DNA of 64,000 nt from assembly GCF_037023755.1 (NCBI RefSeq), contig NZ_CP146100.1, positions 2,110,501 to 2,174,500 on the forward strand, written 5' to 3'. Shown in pieces: positions 26,420-35,147 of this stretch. The position numbers and the translations under genes are program-made. This DNA is from Saccharopolyspora sp. SCSIO 74807. Its GTDB lineage: Bacteria; Actinomycetota; Actinomycetes; Mycobacteriales; Pseudonocardiaceae. Position 1 is the first letter of the stretch. Each line of letters begins with the position of its first letter. The notes under the pieces are model-generated. The model ran no database searches. It saw only the letters and a list, made by a program, of their open reading frames with translations, and was not told where the DNA came from.

Positions 26420-26655
26420 CGGGTCACCTCCCAGTTCAATCGCGGCGCCGGAACCTGTTCGGCGAGGTAGTCGACGGACACGATCGCGGCACGCAGCAGC
26501 GCGACCAAGGCGAACGCGCACAGGGCGGTGGTGCGTACGAGCCCGGAGCACAGCGACAGAGCGATCAGCAGCGCGATCGGCAGAACCAACTGCCGCAGCC
26601 CTCGGCAGGTCGTCCGCACGGGCGGGGCGACGAGCCGGTACAGGCGCATTAGCAT
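26416..26655 (-). CDS. Small membrane protein of the transfer region
   Basis: 79 residues from ATG 26655, seven bases after AGGAGGA. Two hydrophobic segments (about 22-40 and 43-62) between basic and polar ends. Its stop overlaps the next start (ATGA). Likely a Spd-like partner; no family recognised. Confidence 0.65.
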   Translation of the reverse strand: MLMRLYRLVAPPVRTTCRGLRQLVLPIALLIALSLCSGLVRTTALCAFALVALLRAAIVSVDYLAEQVPAPRLNWEVTR

Positions 26656-26691
26656 CGGATTCCTCCTGATTGATCAGGCATTGGTTGGGAG

Positions 26692-26733
26692 CCCCGGCCC
26701 AGCTCGGTTCTTGGCGGGACGGCTGGGCCGGGG
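26692..26733 (-). terminator. Strong hairpin after the NUDIX gene
   Basis: Perfect 12-bp arms CCCCGGCCCAGC (26692-26703) and GCTGGGCCGGGG (26722-26733) immediately after the NUDIX stop. In the middle of a leftward operon it may reduce expression of the transfer genes below that of the regulatory genes. Confidence 0.6.
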
Positions 26734-26739
26734 GCGCCA

Positions 26740-27168
26740 CTAGCTGTGGATGCGGCGCAGGGCGTCGCGGACGATGTCGGTGTGGTCGAACGCCAGCGGG
26801 CTGGTCAGGGCTTGGGTGACCGGCACCCACTGGGCATCGCGGGCGTCGTCTCCGGCCCGGGCCTGCGGCATGGTCGACAAACGGGCGGTGTAGGCCACGG
26901 AGATGACGCGGCCTCGGGGGTCGCGGTGTGGCTCGTCGTAGACGCCGACCCGGATCAGGTGCTCGGCGGCAAGGCCGGTTTCTTCGCGCAGTTCGCGCCG
27001 CGCAGCGTCGGCGAACCGCTCCCCGGCGTCGACATAGCCACCGGGCAACGCCCAGCACCCGGCGAACGGATCCCAGCCACGGCGGATCAACAACACATGA
27101 TCAATGCCGCCGCGCTCGGCGAACAGCACGACATCGGTAGTCAGACTGGCGTTCGTGATCTCAGACAA
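26740..27168 (-). CDS. NUDIX hydrolase
   Basis: 142 residues with a complete NUDIX box at residues 43-65 (GGYVDAGERFADAARREL then REETG). Hydrolyses a nucleoside diphosphate linked to another moiety. NUDIX genes are a regular part of AICEs (as in pSAM2, where one lies in the pra-traSA region and has been linked to regulation of transfer), but the substrate is unknown. Preceded by small genes of the same operon. Confidence 0.88.
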   Translation of the reverse strand: MSEITNASLTTDVVLFAERGGIDHVLLIRRGWDPFAGCWALPGGYVDAGERFADAARRELREETGLAAEHLIRVGVYDEPHRDPRGRVISVAYTARLSTMPQARAGDDARDAQWVPVTQALTSPLAFDHTDIVRDALRRIHS

Positions 27169-27221
27169 GACAGTGCCTTTCCAGCTCAGGATGTGTTCGG
27201 GCCGTGATGCGGGACTCGGAG

Positions 27222-27410
27222 TCAGTCAAAGGTGATGTCGCCGGTGATGACCCCGGCCTGGATGCCGACCACCGCCGACCCGCGCTGGACGTTGACCACG
27301 CTGCCGCCGGGCTCGGTAATCGCCGGGTCGTCGTGGTGCCTGCCCGCTTCGATGTCCTCGGCGGAGTAGGTACGACCGCCGATCTGGATGGTGAAGTCGT
27401 TGCTGCTCAT
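27222..27410 (-). CDS. 62-residue protein of unknown function
   Basis: ATG 27410 follows GAAAGGAC, the same ribosome-site style as the HGGGWG peptide gene. The product (MSSNDFTIQIGGRTYSAEDI ...) is beta-rich with repeated Gly-Val turns near the end (SAVVGIQAGVITGDITF), suggesting a small beta-helix or multimer. No family recognised. Confidence 0.55.
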   Translation of the reverse strand: MSSNDFTIQIGGRTYSAEDIEAGRHHDDPAITEPGGSVVNVQRGSAVVGIQAGVITGDITFD

Positions 27411-27456
27411 GACGGTCCTTTCACACTCAGTGGCCACAGTGGACAGATGAGGATGG

Positions 27457-27921
27457 TCAGAGAACGGCGGTGATCAGGGCTGCGACGGCGAGCCAGAGCC
27501 AGTGCCAGGCTTGGTCGAGCACGTAGGCACCGGTGCCCAGGCTCGGGTTGTCGTCGTGGCCGGTCCGCGGCGTGCCGACCCGGTAGAACTCGCCATTGCC
27601 GACCCGCTCAGCCAGCGCAGCGAGCGTGAAGCGCCGATCCGCCCAGTAGTGGGTCACGGCGCTGACCACCTGGCCGGTGACGAACCCGGCAGCAGTGATC
27701 GGCAGACCCAGCACCGCCCACAGCAGCCCGACCGTCCCGGCGGTCACTGCGGTGTAGGACAGGACGTGCTTGGCGCAGCTCCACCGGCCCAGCCCGTCCG
27801 GGCGCCCCTTGTTCGCTGCCTGGTGCGAGGTCTGCACCCAGTGATCAGCCACGTGGTGCGCCACCAGCAGCGCGGGCAACGTCGCGGCAAAGGTCACCGC
27901 GGGTCCAAGGTGGTCGATCAT
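27457..27921 (-). CDS. DUF3307-like membrane protein
   Basis: 154 residues, four hydrophobic segments, with conserved His/Asp motifs HHVADHW (about 22-28), HYWADRR (about 91-97) and LDQAWHW (about 135-141) characteristic of DUF3307 proteins. Function unknown; the His/Asp residues could bind metal. Starts one base into the previous stop (TGATG). Confidence 0.7.
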   Translation of the reverse strand: MIDHLGPAVTFAATLPALLVAHHVADHWVQTSHQAANKGRPDGLGRWSCAKHVLSYTAVTAGTVGLLWAVLGLPITAAGFVTGQVVSAVTHYWADRRFTLAALAERVGNGEFYRVGTPRTGHDDNPSLGTGAYVLDQAWHWLWLAVAALITAVL

Positions 27922-28208
27922 CAGGCAGCCTCCCCGTCCTGCGGAACGGACGGGCCGTCGCTCTCGGCGGTCACCAGCCGCAGCACCGCGTTCCCGGCCC
28001 GCCGCTCGTAGCGGCGCAGACGGGTCCGCTCGCCCGAGCGCAGCACCGACCAGTCGCCAGGCGAAGCCGCAGGCTCCGGCGCTCCCAACTCCTCGGCCAC
28101 CACGGCGTCCCAGTAGTCCCGCACACGCAGGCGGTCCTCTTCTGGCAACTCGGCTTCGATCCCAGCCAGTTCGGCGGCGGTGGGAACTTCGCGGGCGGGC
28201 TCATTCAT
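27921..28208 (-). CDS. 95-residue hypothetical protein, first gene of the leftward AICE operon
   Basis: ATG 28208 has a perfect AGGAGGAC site. An acidic helical protein (ELAGIEAELPEEDRLRVRDY ...) with no recognised domain. About 25 bases lie between the predicted transcription start and this ATG, so it is the first gene read from the promoter at 28240-28268. Confidence 0.65.
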   Translation of the reverse strand: MNEPAREVPTAAELAGIEAELPEEDRLRVRDYWDAVVAEELGAPEPAASPGDWSVLRSGERTRLRRYERRAGNAVLRLVTAESDGPSVPQDGEAA

Positions 28209-28239
28209 GCCGTCCTCCTGGTGTCGATTTACGCTCATA

Positions 28240-28268
28240 TTGATAGTGAACTGGCAGTGGATTGTCAA
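28240..28268 (-). promoter_or_regulatory. Strong sigma-70-like promoter of the AICE core operon
   Basis: On the minus strand: TTGACA -35 (28268-28263), exact 17-bp spacer, TATCAA -10 (28245-28240). It is the best consensus promoter I see in the window and faces the replication/transfer genes. Repeats AGTGGATTG (28256-28264 and 28279-28287) and TGGCAGTG (28252-28259 and 28286-28293) overlap or abut it and probably are operators for the divergent XRE protein. Confidence 0.75.
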
Positions 28269-28345
28269 CGGTTCCGGTAGTGGATTGGCAGTGAAGTGAT
28301 CGGCTCAGCTAGGCTTGCCGCAGGTCACGACGGGCGGGAGGCCCC

Positions 28346-28675
28346 TTGAACGAGGACTGGCGTGCGGTCGGCCAAGCCATCGGCGAGCGGCTGGACGAGC
28401 GCGGCATGACGATGACCGATCTGGCGGGGCAGGCTGAGGTCTCGCTGACGACGGTGCGCGAGCTGGTGCACGTCCTGAGCACCCGTCGGCGGAACCCCCG
28501 GACGCTGAGCCGCATCTCGAAGGCCCTCGGGTGGCCGGAGGACCACCTACAGAAGGTCTTGCGCGGCGGGGAGGTGTCCACTCCGGACAACGATTCGGAG
28601 ACCCTGGAGGCTCTTCGCTCTGAGCTGCGATCGCTGCGGAAGCGCGTGGAGCACCTGGAACAGCGCCTGGGCTAG
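28346..28675 (+). CDS. XRE-type helix-turn-helix regulator
   Basis: 109 residues from a TTG behind GGGAGG. HTH at residues 7-65 (IGERLDERGMTMTDLAGQAE ...), then a C-terminal heptad region (LEALRSELRSLRKRVEHLEQ) that should form a coiled-coil dimer. Divergent from the AICE operon, with shared repeats in the 137-bp gap: the likely repressor that keeps replication and transfer genes off, like KorSA in pSAM2 in role though of a different type. Confidence 0.8.
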   Translation: MNEDWRAVGQAIGERLDERGMTMTDLAGQAEVSLTTVRELVHVLSTRRRNPRTLSRISKALGWPEDHLQKVLRGGEVSTPDNDSETLEALRSELRSLRKRVEHLEQRLG

Positions 28676-28875
28676 CCGAGGACGTTCTGCAGGAACGTCG
28701 CCAGCCCGGTGACCACGGTCCCGAGGAACCCGGCGAGCTGGCCGGCCAAGTGCGCGGCTCCGACCGGATCCTTCACGACCAGCGTCACGACCGCCAGCGT
28801 CACCAGCGTGCCGAGAACTTTCGGCAGCAACCCTCCGCCGCTGGTGCCGGGCATGGGGAACGACTGCTTGGCCAT
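28672..28875 (-). CDS. 67-residue hydrophobic small protein
   Basis: ATG 28875 follows AGGAGAAAG. Sequence MAKQSFPMPGTSGGGLLPKV leads into two hydrophobic stretches (about 20-36 and 44-64). Similar small membrane peptides are common in Pseudonocardiaceae near XRE regulators; no function known. It converges on the XRE gene, overlapping its last bases. Confidence 0.65.
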   Translation of the reverse strand: MAKQSFPMPGTSGGGLLPKVLGTLVTLAVVTLVVKDPVGAAHLAGQLAGFLGTVVTGLATFLQNVLG

Positions 28876-29013
28876 GGCTTTCTCCTCTCTGCACTGTGGA
28901 CTCGGAACGCCGGGGTTGGTTGCTCCCGGACTCCGTCTCCGTTGCCATGACTCAAGACTCCGCGCCGCAGCGCTCTTACGGCAGCGCACACGTGGGGGCG
29001 CATTGGCGCACAG

Positions 29014-29043
29014 GGGGCACACGCCACATGTCGTTTGTGCCCC
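29014..29043. promoter_or_regulatory. Inverted repeat upstream of the HTH-TPR regulator
   Basis: GGGGCACA (29014-29021) and TGTGCCCC (29036-29043) flank 14 bp, 47 bp before the regulator ATG and between divergent genes. A plausible operator for the regulator itself; a stem-loop is possible too. Confidence 0.4.
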
Positions 29044-29089
29044 TTGCGGTTGGCCCGCATGTTTTACTACTCGGCGGAGGCAATCGATC

Positions 29090-30463
29090 ATGGCTGAGAG
29101 GGAACCGAACCGCCGTCTAGCTGCGCTGATGCGCGAAGCAGGCATGACCAACAAGGGTCTGGCCAAGCGCATGGCCGACCTCAGCAACATCGACGGCGGG
29201 GAACCGATCGCTCCTACGCACACCAACGTCGAGAAGTGGCTGAGCGGGGCGACCAGACGGCCGAAGGCGCGAACCTGTCATGTCCTGGTCAGGGTGCTTA
29301 GCCACGCGGTCGGGCGGCCGGTGACGGTCGATGACGTCGGCTACGGCGAAGTGCCGGCCGAGAACGTCGACGACACGCTTGAGTACCCGGAGACCGTCAG
29401 CGACTCGATCACGACGTTGACCAGGCTCGCCGAGTTCGAGCTGAGGCCGTCGGGCCAGTCGGACAAGCTGCTCGTCGTTCCGGCGGCGTGGAGCAACCTG
29501 CTGGTCAAGTGGATGTTCGGCAGCGATGAAGAGCGTTCGAGGCCGGTGGAGCCGCGGCCGATCAGCGAGTTCGACGTCCAGGCCGTGCACGACGCGACGG
29601 CGATGTTCGCAGGCTATGACTACCGCTACGGCGGAGGTCGGCCCAAGCCGCTGGTCGCGCAGTACCTCGAAAGCGAAGTCCTTCCGCTGCTGCCGCACGT
29701 CTCCCCGGGCACCGAGCTCGGGCAGCGGTACTTCCAAGAGGTCGCCGCGCTGACTCGATTGGCCGGGTGGACTTGTTACGACACTGGACAGCACGCGCTC
29801 GCGCAGCGCTACCTGCACCAGGCTTTCCGGCTCGCGCGGGCCGCAGGGGATCGGCCGCTGGCCGGTCGCATCCTCGCGGGCATGAGCCACCAGGCGAACT
29901 TCCTGGGCTACTACGAGCAGGCCGTGCACCTGGCGCGCGCTGCCGCGCAGGGCGCACGTGGGCAGGCGACGCCGACGGCGATGGCGCTGTTCCACTCAAT
30001 GGAGGCTCGCGCGCTGTCCTCACAGGGCAATGAGCAGGAAACCACTGCGGCGATGTTGGAGGCAGAGAAGCAGCTCAGCGCCAGCAACCCCGAGAATGAT
30101 CCCGAGTGGATCAAGTACTTCGACACTGCCGAGCTGAACGCCGAGTTCGCCCACTGCTTCCGCGACCTCGAAAAGCCGGAGCTGGCGACCGAGCACGCGT
30201 CCAAGTCCATCGAGGCATCCGAAAGCCTCTACGTACGCAGCCTGTCCTTCTGCCGCACCGTCCTGGCCACGTCGTACCTTCAGGCAAACGAGGTCGAACA
30301 GGCGGTGAAGATCGCCCGCGAGGTGGTTAACACCGCGGCAGGGCTGAAGTCCTACCGAGTCAACTCCTACCTCGACGAGTTCCGAGTTCGTCTACGCCAG
30401 TCCTCAGACTCGGCGGCAGCTAGCGAGTTTGAAGAGTATGCAGCAGCCCTTGGCAAGACCTAG
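29090..30463 (+). CDS. HTH regulator with TPR-like C-terminal region
   Basis: 457 residues from ATG 29090 after GGCGGAGG. Residues 1-75 are an XRE-type HTH (RRLAALMREAGMTNKGLAKR). The remaining 380 residues are alpha-helical TPR-type repeats (for example LAQRYLHQAFRLARAAGDRP). Such actinobacterial proteins sense peptides or small ligands with the TPR region. It lies at the boundary between AICE core and cargo and is a candidate activator of the element (role of Pra in pSAM2). Not followed by a cognate small gene. Confidence 0.8.
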   Translation: MAEREPNRRLAALMREAGMTNKGLAKRMADLSNIDGGEPIAPTHTNVEKWLSGATRRPKARTCHVLVRVLSHAVGRPVTVDDVGYGEVPAENVDDTLEYPETVSDSITTLTRLAEFELRPSGQSDKLLVVPAAWSNLLVKWMFGSDEERSRPVEPRPISEFDVQAVHDATAMFAGYDYRYGGGRPKPLVAQYLESEVLPLLPHVSPGTELGQRYFQEVAALTRLAGWTCYDTGQHALAQRYLHQAFRLARAAGDRPLAGRILAGMSHQANFLGYYEQAVHLARAAAQGARGQATPTAMALFHSMEARALSSQGNEQETTAAMLEAEKQLSASNPENDPEWIKYFDTAELNAEFAHCFRDLEKPELATEHASKSIEASESLYVRSLSFCRTVLATSYLQANEVEQAVKIAREVVNTAAGLKSYRVNSYLDEFRVRLRQSSDSAAASEFEEYAAALGKT

Positions 30464-30486
30464 CAAGGCGAACACTTAAAGTAAAA

Positions 30487-31653
30487 TTAGCTCCCAGAAA
30501 CTACGATTGCGCGCAAGAAGTCAAGCGTTTGTGAAAACTGCCCGGTGATTAATAGAAGGGCAAGGACCAGTAGCCCTAGGCCGACAAACAGCAATCTTGA
30601 GTACTTTTGAATTGCGCTGTCGACGATTTCTAAGGCTACAGCCAGTCTCGAGTACCTTGAGGTTGCGACTACATCGTCATGCAGTATTAACTCTTGCGCA
30701 TTTTCGCACGCGAGTACTGGATTGTTCGAGACTGCTAGGGAGAGCGCTGCCAAGCAAAATTCCCCGTATTGGGGATCTGGCTCACCGTCTACGATGCCGA
30801 TTGATCTCTTGCGTATCAGGTGTGCAAGATTTCTCGCTGTTTCGCTTACCTGTTCAAAGTCTTGCTTCGTGAGCTTTGTCTTTAATCCTGACACCGATCG
30901 GGTCAGTGACTTTGCGAGCTTGAATGCGTTCGTGTGCTGGCGCGATCGCCATCTCGGCACGTTCAATGAATGAATTGTCGAGGACTTCAAGCTGGTCCTC
31001 TGAGCGAGGACAAAGTACGAAAGCGAACTCTCGGCCATGACTCGGCTCGGGTTTAGGTACCGTCGGTAAATTAGTGTACAAATAAGGAAAATCGCGCAGA
31101 TGGTGAATGTGGATCTGTAGTCGTGGAAGAGTCGATCCATAAATCGGTTCATTGTGTCAGGCTGCGCGTACTCCGCCGCCGTTATAGCGGAGGCGTTGAA
31201 CAGGGCGAACTGGATCGAAGCGACGCAAACACAAACCAGCGCGTTCTTTCCAAGTTCTAGCCTAGCCGCAAGTTCGATAAACGAGTCCGGCAAAGGGCCT
31301 ATCCACTTTTCCCATGAACCTGCAGCATTCTTGATGCCCCGCGCGTAGTCTGCAGATTTTGTGAAGTAGATCGCCGGGGGGATGAAAGTGAGCACGGTCG
31401 CTAAAGATGCTAGCCCAATTGTTTTTTCGTTGAGACCGGCGTCATGCTTCGACATAATGCTGTAGGAAATGAACCCGAACGCTGTCGCGTAAATAGCGGG
31501 CGGGAGAAGTGACAGTGCTAACCACGCTAACTTAATGGTCAATCGGTCCCGAAGTTGAAATCTGACGTATGCTCCCATGCCAGCTTCGGGGATCATATTT
31601 AAGAGAGCAAGGAACTCGATTATGATCAGTGCCTGTGCTTCGAGTTCGTTCAA
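30487..31653 (-). CDS. AT-rich multi-pass membrane protein of unknown function
   Basis: 388 residues; base composition and codon use are clearly lower in GC than all neighbours, so it was acquired from another source. About five hydrophobic segments (near residues 10-25, 40-65, 80-98, 140-160, 175-195) are followed by a 150-residue cytosolic helical region and a final helix pair near 355-380. No family recognised. A lone, AT-rich membrane gene in an island's cargo is typical of phage-defence or exclusion genes, but no motif supports this directly. Confidence 0.7.
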   Translation of the reverse strand: MNELEAQALIIIEFLALLNMIPEAGMGAYVRFQLRDRLTIKLAWLALSLLPPAIYATAFGFISYSIMSKHDAGLNEKTIGLASLATVLTFIPPAIYFTKSADYARGIKNAAGSWEKWIGPLPDSFIELAARLELGKNALVCVCVASIQFALFNASAITAAEYAQPDTMNRFMDRLFHDYRSTFTICAIFLICTLIYRRYLNPSRVMAESSLSYFVLAQRTSLKSSTIHSLNVPRWRSRQHTNAFKLAKSLTRSVSGLKTKLTKQDFEQVSETARNLAHLIRKRSIGIVDGEPDPQYGEFCLAALSLAVSNNPVLACENAQELILHDDVVATSRYSRLAVALEIVDSAIQKYSRLLFVGLGLLVLALLLITGQFSQTLDFLRAIVVSGS

Positions 31654-31790
31654 AATTCCTCCGGATTGTGCGCCTGCTTGCTCATGTCAAGCTGGCAAGG
31701 TGCGTTGATCACGGCTCTGGAGGGTAGCCGCTGCAACGAGACCTACATGGAGGATTGAGACAGATCGGCATCGCTGTCGATGCTGTCTGG

Positions 31791-32684
31791 CTAAAAGGTG
31801 CGCCACCGACGAGGGTGTTCACTGTCGTGCAGGTCTGCGACCCTCCGATGCACCTCATCGTCGACTTCATTTGACTGCCCGAGCTGCTGGGCAAGCCACG
31901 TAGTCATATTGAGCTCGCGGATGGCCCGGACTACGGGGAACCCTTGCCACTGCAACGGATCGAATCCGTAAGCATCGACGTAGGTGGTGTACTCGTCGTC
32001 GCTGACCCAGCCCATGGCTTGGTAGCGGACAGCTTCGACGCAGGCGTCCCACTCGCGCGGCCCCCAGCAGAAGTCTTCGAAGTCGATGACCCGCACGGTC
32101 CCGCTGCGGTCCCGCATGAGGTTGGCCTTGTGGTAGTCGCCGTGCACTGGGCCGAAGCCGAGTTGGAAGCTCAGGCTGGCGAACTGTTCGTCAAGCTCGG
32201 CCTTACGGCTGCTGAGGAACGCGCGTTCGTCGTCGGACAGCGCCGAGCCGATGTTCTTGAGGCGGCTCTCAACCTTCGGCATGGGCTCGAAGAACGGCAG
32301 AGCGAGGTCTGAGGGCTCGGGGATGGAGTGCAGCCGACGAAGCATGTCGCCGAGTTCGCCGGAAGTGACCGGCTGGTCGCTTTCCTGGATGAACTCCCAG
32401 AAGGTCACCACCAGGTCTCCGACGGCCACGAACTCCCGATCGGTCGGAGCGAGCCGGACAGCGGGCAGCTGGTGCGCGGCAAGCCAGCTGGCCACGCGGG
32501 TTTCCTTGCGGGCGGCGGTGACCGAGCGGCCGACACGGGCAATGATCGGGGCGGTGGAGAGACGGAACATGGCGTTCTCGCCCATCCGGACAAGCTCGGC
32601 GCCGCGGGGGTCCACTCCTGCGGCTTCGCTCGCGGTCTCCAGAACTTGGCGGGTGGTCTGCGGCGTGAACGTCGCGTTCTCCAT
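31791..32684 (-). CDS. Aminoglycoside/choline-kinase-fold phosphotransferase
   Basis: 297 residues from ATG 32684 (GAGGAG upstream; a TTG one codon earlier is possible). Brenner-type catalytic loop HGDYHKANLM at 181-190 and metal-binding DFED at 201-204. Family members phosphorylate small hydroxyl metabolites or antibiotics. It is a paralog of the kinase at 35144 (similar layout and the shared C-terminal IRELxMTT motif). Resistance is possible but unproved. Confidence 0.8.
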   Translation of the reverse strand: MENATFTPQTTRQVLETASEAAGVDPRGAELVRMGENAMFRLSTAPIIARVGRSVTAARKETRVASWLAAHQLPAVRLAPTDREFVAVGDLVVTFWEFIQESDQPVTSGELGDMLRRLHSIPEPSDLALPFFEPMPKVESRLKNIGSALSDDERAFLSSRKAELDEQFASLSFQLGFGPVHGDYHKANLMRDRSGTVRVIDFEDFCWGPREWDACVEAVRYQAMGWVSDDEYTTYVDAYGFDPLQWQGFPVVRAIRELNMTTWLAQQLGQSNEVDDEVHRRVADLHDSEHPRRWRTF

Positions 32685-32864
32685 CAAGCGCTGCTCCTCA
32701 TCGGCTCGCTTAAGGCTACGGGCAGGCCGAACGGCTGCCTAGGCGGCGCCCTCGGCCTGAACAGGTGGAAACCGGTCAGCGGTGCTGTATCGGGGCCAAC
32801 ACCGCCGACCGGGGATCGAGACGGCCCACGGCTGGGCCTGACAGGTGGGTCGCGGTCACGGGGT

Positions 32865-33323
32865 TCAAGCGGCTAACCAGGACACATGTCGCGGATTCCT
32901 CGGCGCACGCCTGTCGGGGTCGGCCGACGGCCAGCACGGGAACCGCTCAAGCACACTCGCTAGCTCGAAGTCGCGAGCGGTCTCCTTGTTCGCCAGGGCT
33001 TCGAACACCTCGGTCGCGTCGGGCTCCTTTGCCTGCGCCGCAGGCGAACCGGCCATCCGGCCGTATTCGACCGCCAACGCGGCGCAGCACGCAGCGCACG
33101 ACGACCGGCCAAGGTCCTGAGGTGGCTCCACGTTTCGGCGGCCGTGGACCTTGCCCGGAATGAGGTGGCCGCAGACGGCCACCGGCCGAGCACCGCACCA
33201 CTCCCACCGACTCACGGCGTGCCATTGCGATTCCGTGATGCTCGCCGCCCACACCCGTCCCGTCATCAACGACTCCACGGCCTGACCGGGTTCTGTAGGA
33301 ACGTGCCGGTCATTGCACGTCAC
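32865..33323 (-). CDS. Hypothetical protein with a Cys/His cluster
   Basis: 152 residues from a GTG at 33323 overlapping the end of the previous gene; an ATG at 33266 is an alternative start. A possible zinc site CGARPVAVCGHLIPGKVHG followed by CAACCAAL lies in the middle. No family recognised. Coupled to the 101-residue protein upstream. Confidence 0.5.
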   Translation of the reverse strand: MTCNDRHVPTEPGQAVESLMTGRVWAASITESQWHAVSRWEWCGARPVAVCGHLIPGKVHGRRNVEPPQDLGRSSCAACCAALAVEYGRMAGSPAAQAKEPDATEVFEALANKETARDFELASVLERFPCWPSADPDRRAPRNPRHVSWLAA

Positions 33324-33615
33324 TTCCCTCGATGACCTGCGGACCTGCATTGAGCACTGGTTTCGTCGCCGCTGCGGCTGCTCGGGCGGCGCATTGCATA
33401 CACGGCATTCCGCAGCGTCCGACCTCCTCGACCTCGACGATGTCGAACTTGTTCCGGCACAGGGACCAGACCGACGGGCCATCGGTGAAAACAGCCTGGT
33501 GAACCACCCGCTTGGACTCGCCGACGACTCCCGGGACGTAACGAAAGCGGTAGTCCGCCAACGAGAACTCGACATCCGTCCGCGCCTTTCCATGCTCGAC
33601 CTCTTCGTACGACAT
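33310..33615 (-). CDS. 101-residue hypothetical protein
   Basis: ATG 33615 behind GGGGAGGT. Begins MSYEEVEHGKARTDVEFSLA; contains CRNKFDIVEVEEVGRCGMPCMQCAARAA, where four cysteines could bind zinc. Divergent from the HTH/TPR gene at 33828, so the three genes (two small leftward, regulator rightward) may form a regulatory unit. Confidence 0.6.
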   Translation of the reverse strand: MSYEEVEHGKARTDVEFSLADYRFRYVPGVVGESKRVVHQAVFTDGPSVWSLCRNKFDIVEVEEVGRCGMPCMQCAARAAAAATKPVLNAGPQVIEGSDVQ

Positions 33616-33774
33616 GGATCGACTACCTCCCCACTGATCGGCGAGCCGCTACCTAGGCGTCGTTGCTCACGCTGCGTACAGATTGGCGCCGGAGCCTGGT
33701 GGGCGGGACGGCGGATTGCGGGGCCGTCAAGGGGAATGGAGGGGGAGGATTGAGGGAAGATCGAGCTGCGCCAT

Positions 33775-33812
33775 CACGGTTACTGTTTGTGTGAGGGAAC
33801 TCCCAAACCGTG
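33775..33812. promoter_or_regulatory. Inverted repeat CACGGTT / AACCGTG before the second HTH-TPR gene
   Basis: Seven-base arms at 33775-33781 and 33806-33812, 24 bp apart, just upstream of the preferred ATG at 33828. Likely autoregulatory operator; weak evidence. Confidence 0.35.
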
Positions 33813-33827
33813 GATGAGGGGTCGTCC

Positions 33828-35147
33828 ATGCCAGAGGCTAATGAGCTGCTGCGTCGTGCTCGGGAGGGCGTCGAGTCACCGAACGCCTCCGGGGAACCAT
33901 TGACGCGCCAGGAGCTTGCCGAGCTGGTCAATGCGTGGATCTACGAGAACACCGAAGCCAACATCGCGGAGATCGACGCCAACTACGTCGGCAAGCTTGA
34001 GCAGGGAAAGATCCGCTGGCCGCAGGACGAGCATCGACGTGCAGCGCTGCGCGCGACGCTGGGTGTGGACACCGACAGCGAGCTTGGGTTCCGGCGCCCG
34101 CGGCGGGAGCACCGTCACGAGGACAACGTGGACAGGCAACAGTTCTTACGCACGATCGGAGTCGGCGCGGCCGCGATTGGCAGCGCGCGCGTCATCGACA
34201 TGTTCGCGTTCACCGAGCCGACTCCCGTCCCGCCCGTGGTCGGGGCGAGCGAGGTCGCCGAAGTGCGTGCCGCAGCGCAAGCTTTCGGGAGCTGGGATGC
34301 CCGCTATGGCGGGGGTTTCGTCCGTGAAGCGGTGATGGCTCAACTGCGGTTCGCAGTGCAGCTCCTCAACGCGCGGTGCTCCGAGCGGACGCGGGCCGAC
34401 CTGCTTTCCGCAGTGGGCTACCTCGGCCACGTCACCGGCTTCATGGCATTCGACGCCTACGCGCACGACGATGCGCGTCGGATGTTCCGGTTCGCGTTGG
34501 GCTGCGCCGAAGATGCCGGTGACTGGCACTTGCGCGCCAAGATCCTGTCCTCGATGGCGCGACAGGCGATTTGGTGCGGCGACCCCGACTCGGGTCTGAC
34601 CTTCTCCGAGATGGCGCTGGTTCGTTCTGACCGGCTCGCGGCCACGGAGCAGGCGATGCTGCACACGGCCCGCGCGCGGGCATTGGGCAAGCTTCAACGA
34701 TTCCAGGAGACGGCGATGGCCGTCGGCAACGCCGATGAAGCGTTCGGACATGCTGAACCGGCGAATGATCCGCCGTGGATGGCGTACTACGACGCTGCTC
34801 AACATGCTGGCGACACCGGTCATGCGCTGTGGGAATTGGCCGTCCAGGGCCGTTTCATCACTGACGCAACCACGCGGTTGGAAATGGCGGTGCGCGGGCA
34901 CGGGGACACTGCGGCTCGGTCGCGCGCGATCAGCCAGACCAAGCTTGCGTCCCTGGTCATGGTCACTGGCGATCCGGTCGAAGCGGCGGGCTTGGGAAGC
35001 GGCGCGTTGGAAGCGGCTACGCCGATCAAGTCGCGGCGTGCTGCGGACGATCTCCGCGTGCTGAGCGGGTACGCACGTGCTCATCAGGAGGTCGATGAGG
35101 TCACGGAGCTGCGTGGTCGGATCGCATCGGCGGTGGCCACGGTATGA
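33828..35147 (+). CDS. HTH regulator with TPR-like region (second copy type)
   Basis: 439 residues from ATG 33828, six bases after GAGGGG (a GTG at 33810 is in frame). Unlike a simple XRE protein it has a split HTH (EPLTRQELAELVNAWIYENT ... YVGKLEQGKIRWP), a basic linker and an all-helical TPR-like domain from about residue 130. This family often sits directly upstream of a metabolic gene it governs. Its stop overlaps the start of the phosphotransferase at 35144 (ATGA), so they are one operon. Confidence 0.8.
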   Translation: MPEANELLRRAREGVESPNASGEPLTRQELAELVNAWIYENTEANIAEIDANYVGKLEQGKIRWPQDEHRRAALRATLGVDTDSELGFRRPRREHRHEDNVDRQQFLRTIGVGAAAIGSARVIDMFAFTEPTPVPPVVGASEVAEVRAAAQAFGSWDARYGGGFVREAVMAQLRFAVQLLNARCSERTRADLLSAVGYLGHVTGFMAFDAYAHDDARRMFRFALGCAEDAGDWHLRAKILSSMARQAIWCGDPDSGLTFSEMALVRSDRLAATEQAMLHTARARALGKLQRFQETAMAVGNADEAFGHAEPANDPPWMAYYDAAQHAGDTGHALWELAVQGRFITDATTRLEMAVRGHGDTAARSRAISQTKLASLVMVTGDPVEAAGLGSGALEAATPIKSRRAADDLRVLSGYARAHQEVDEVTELRGRIASAVATV

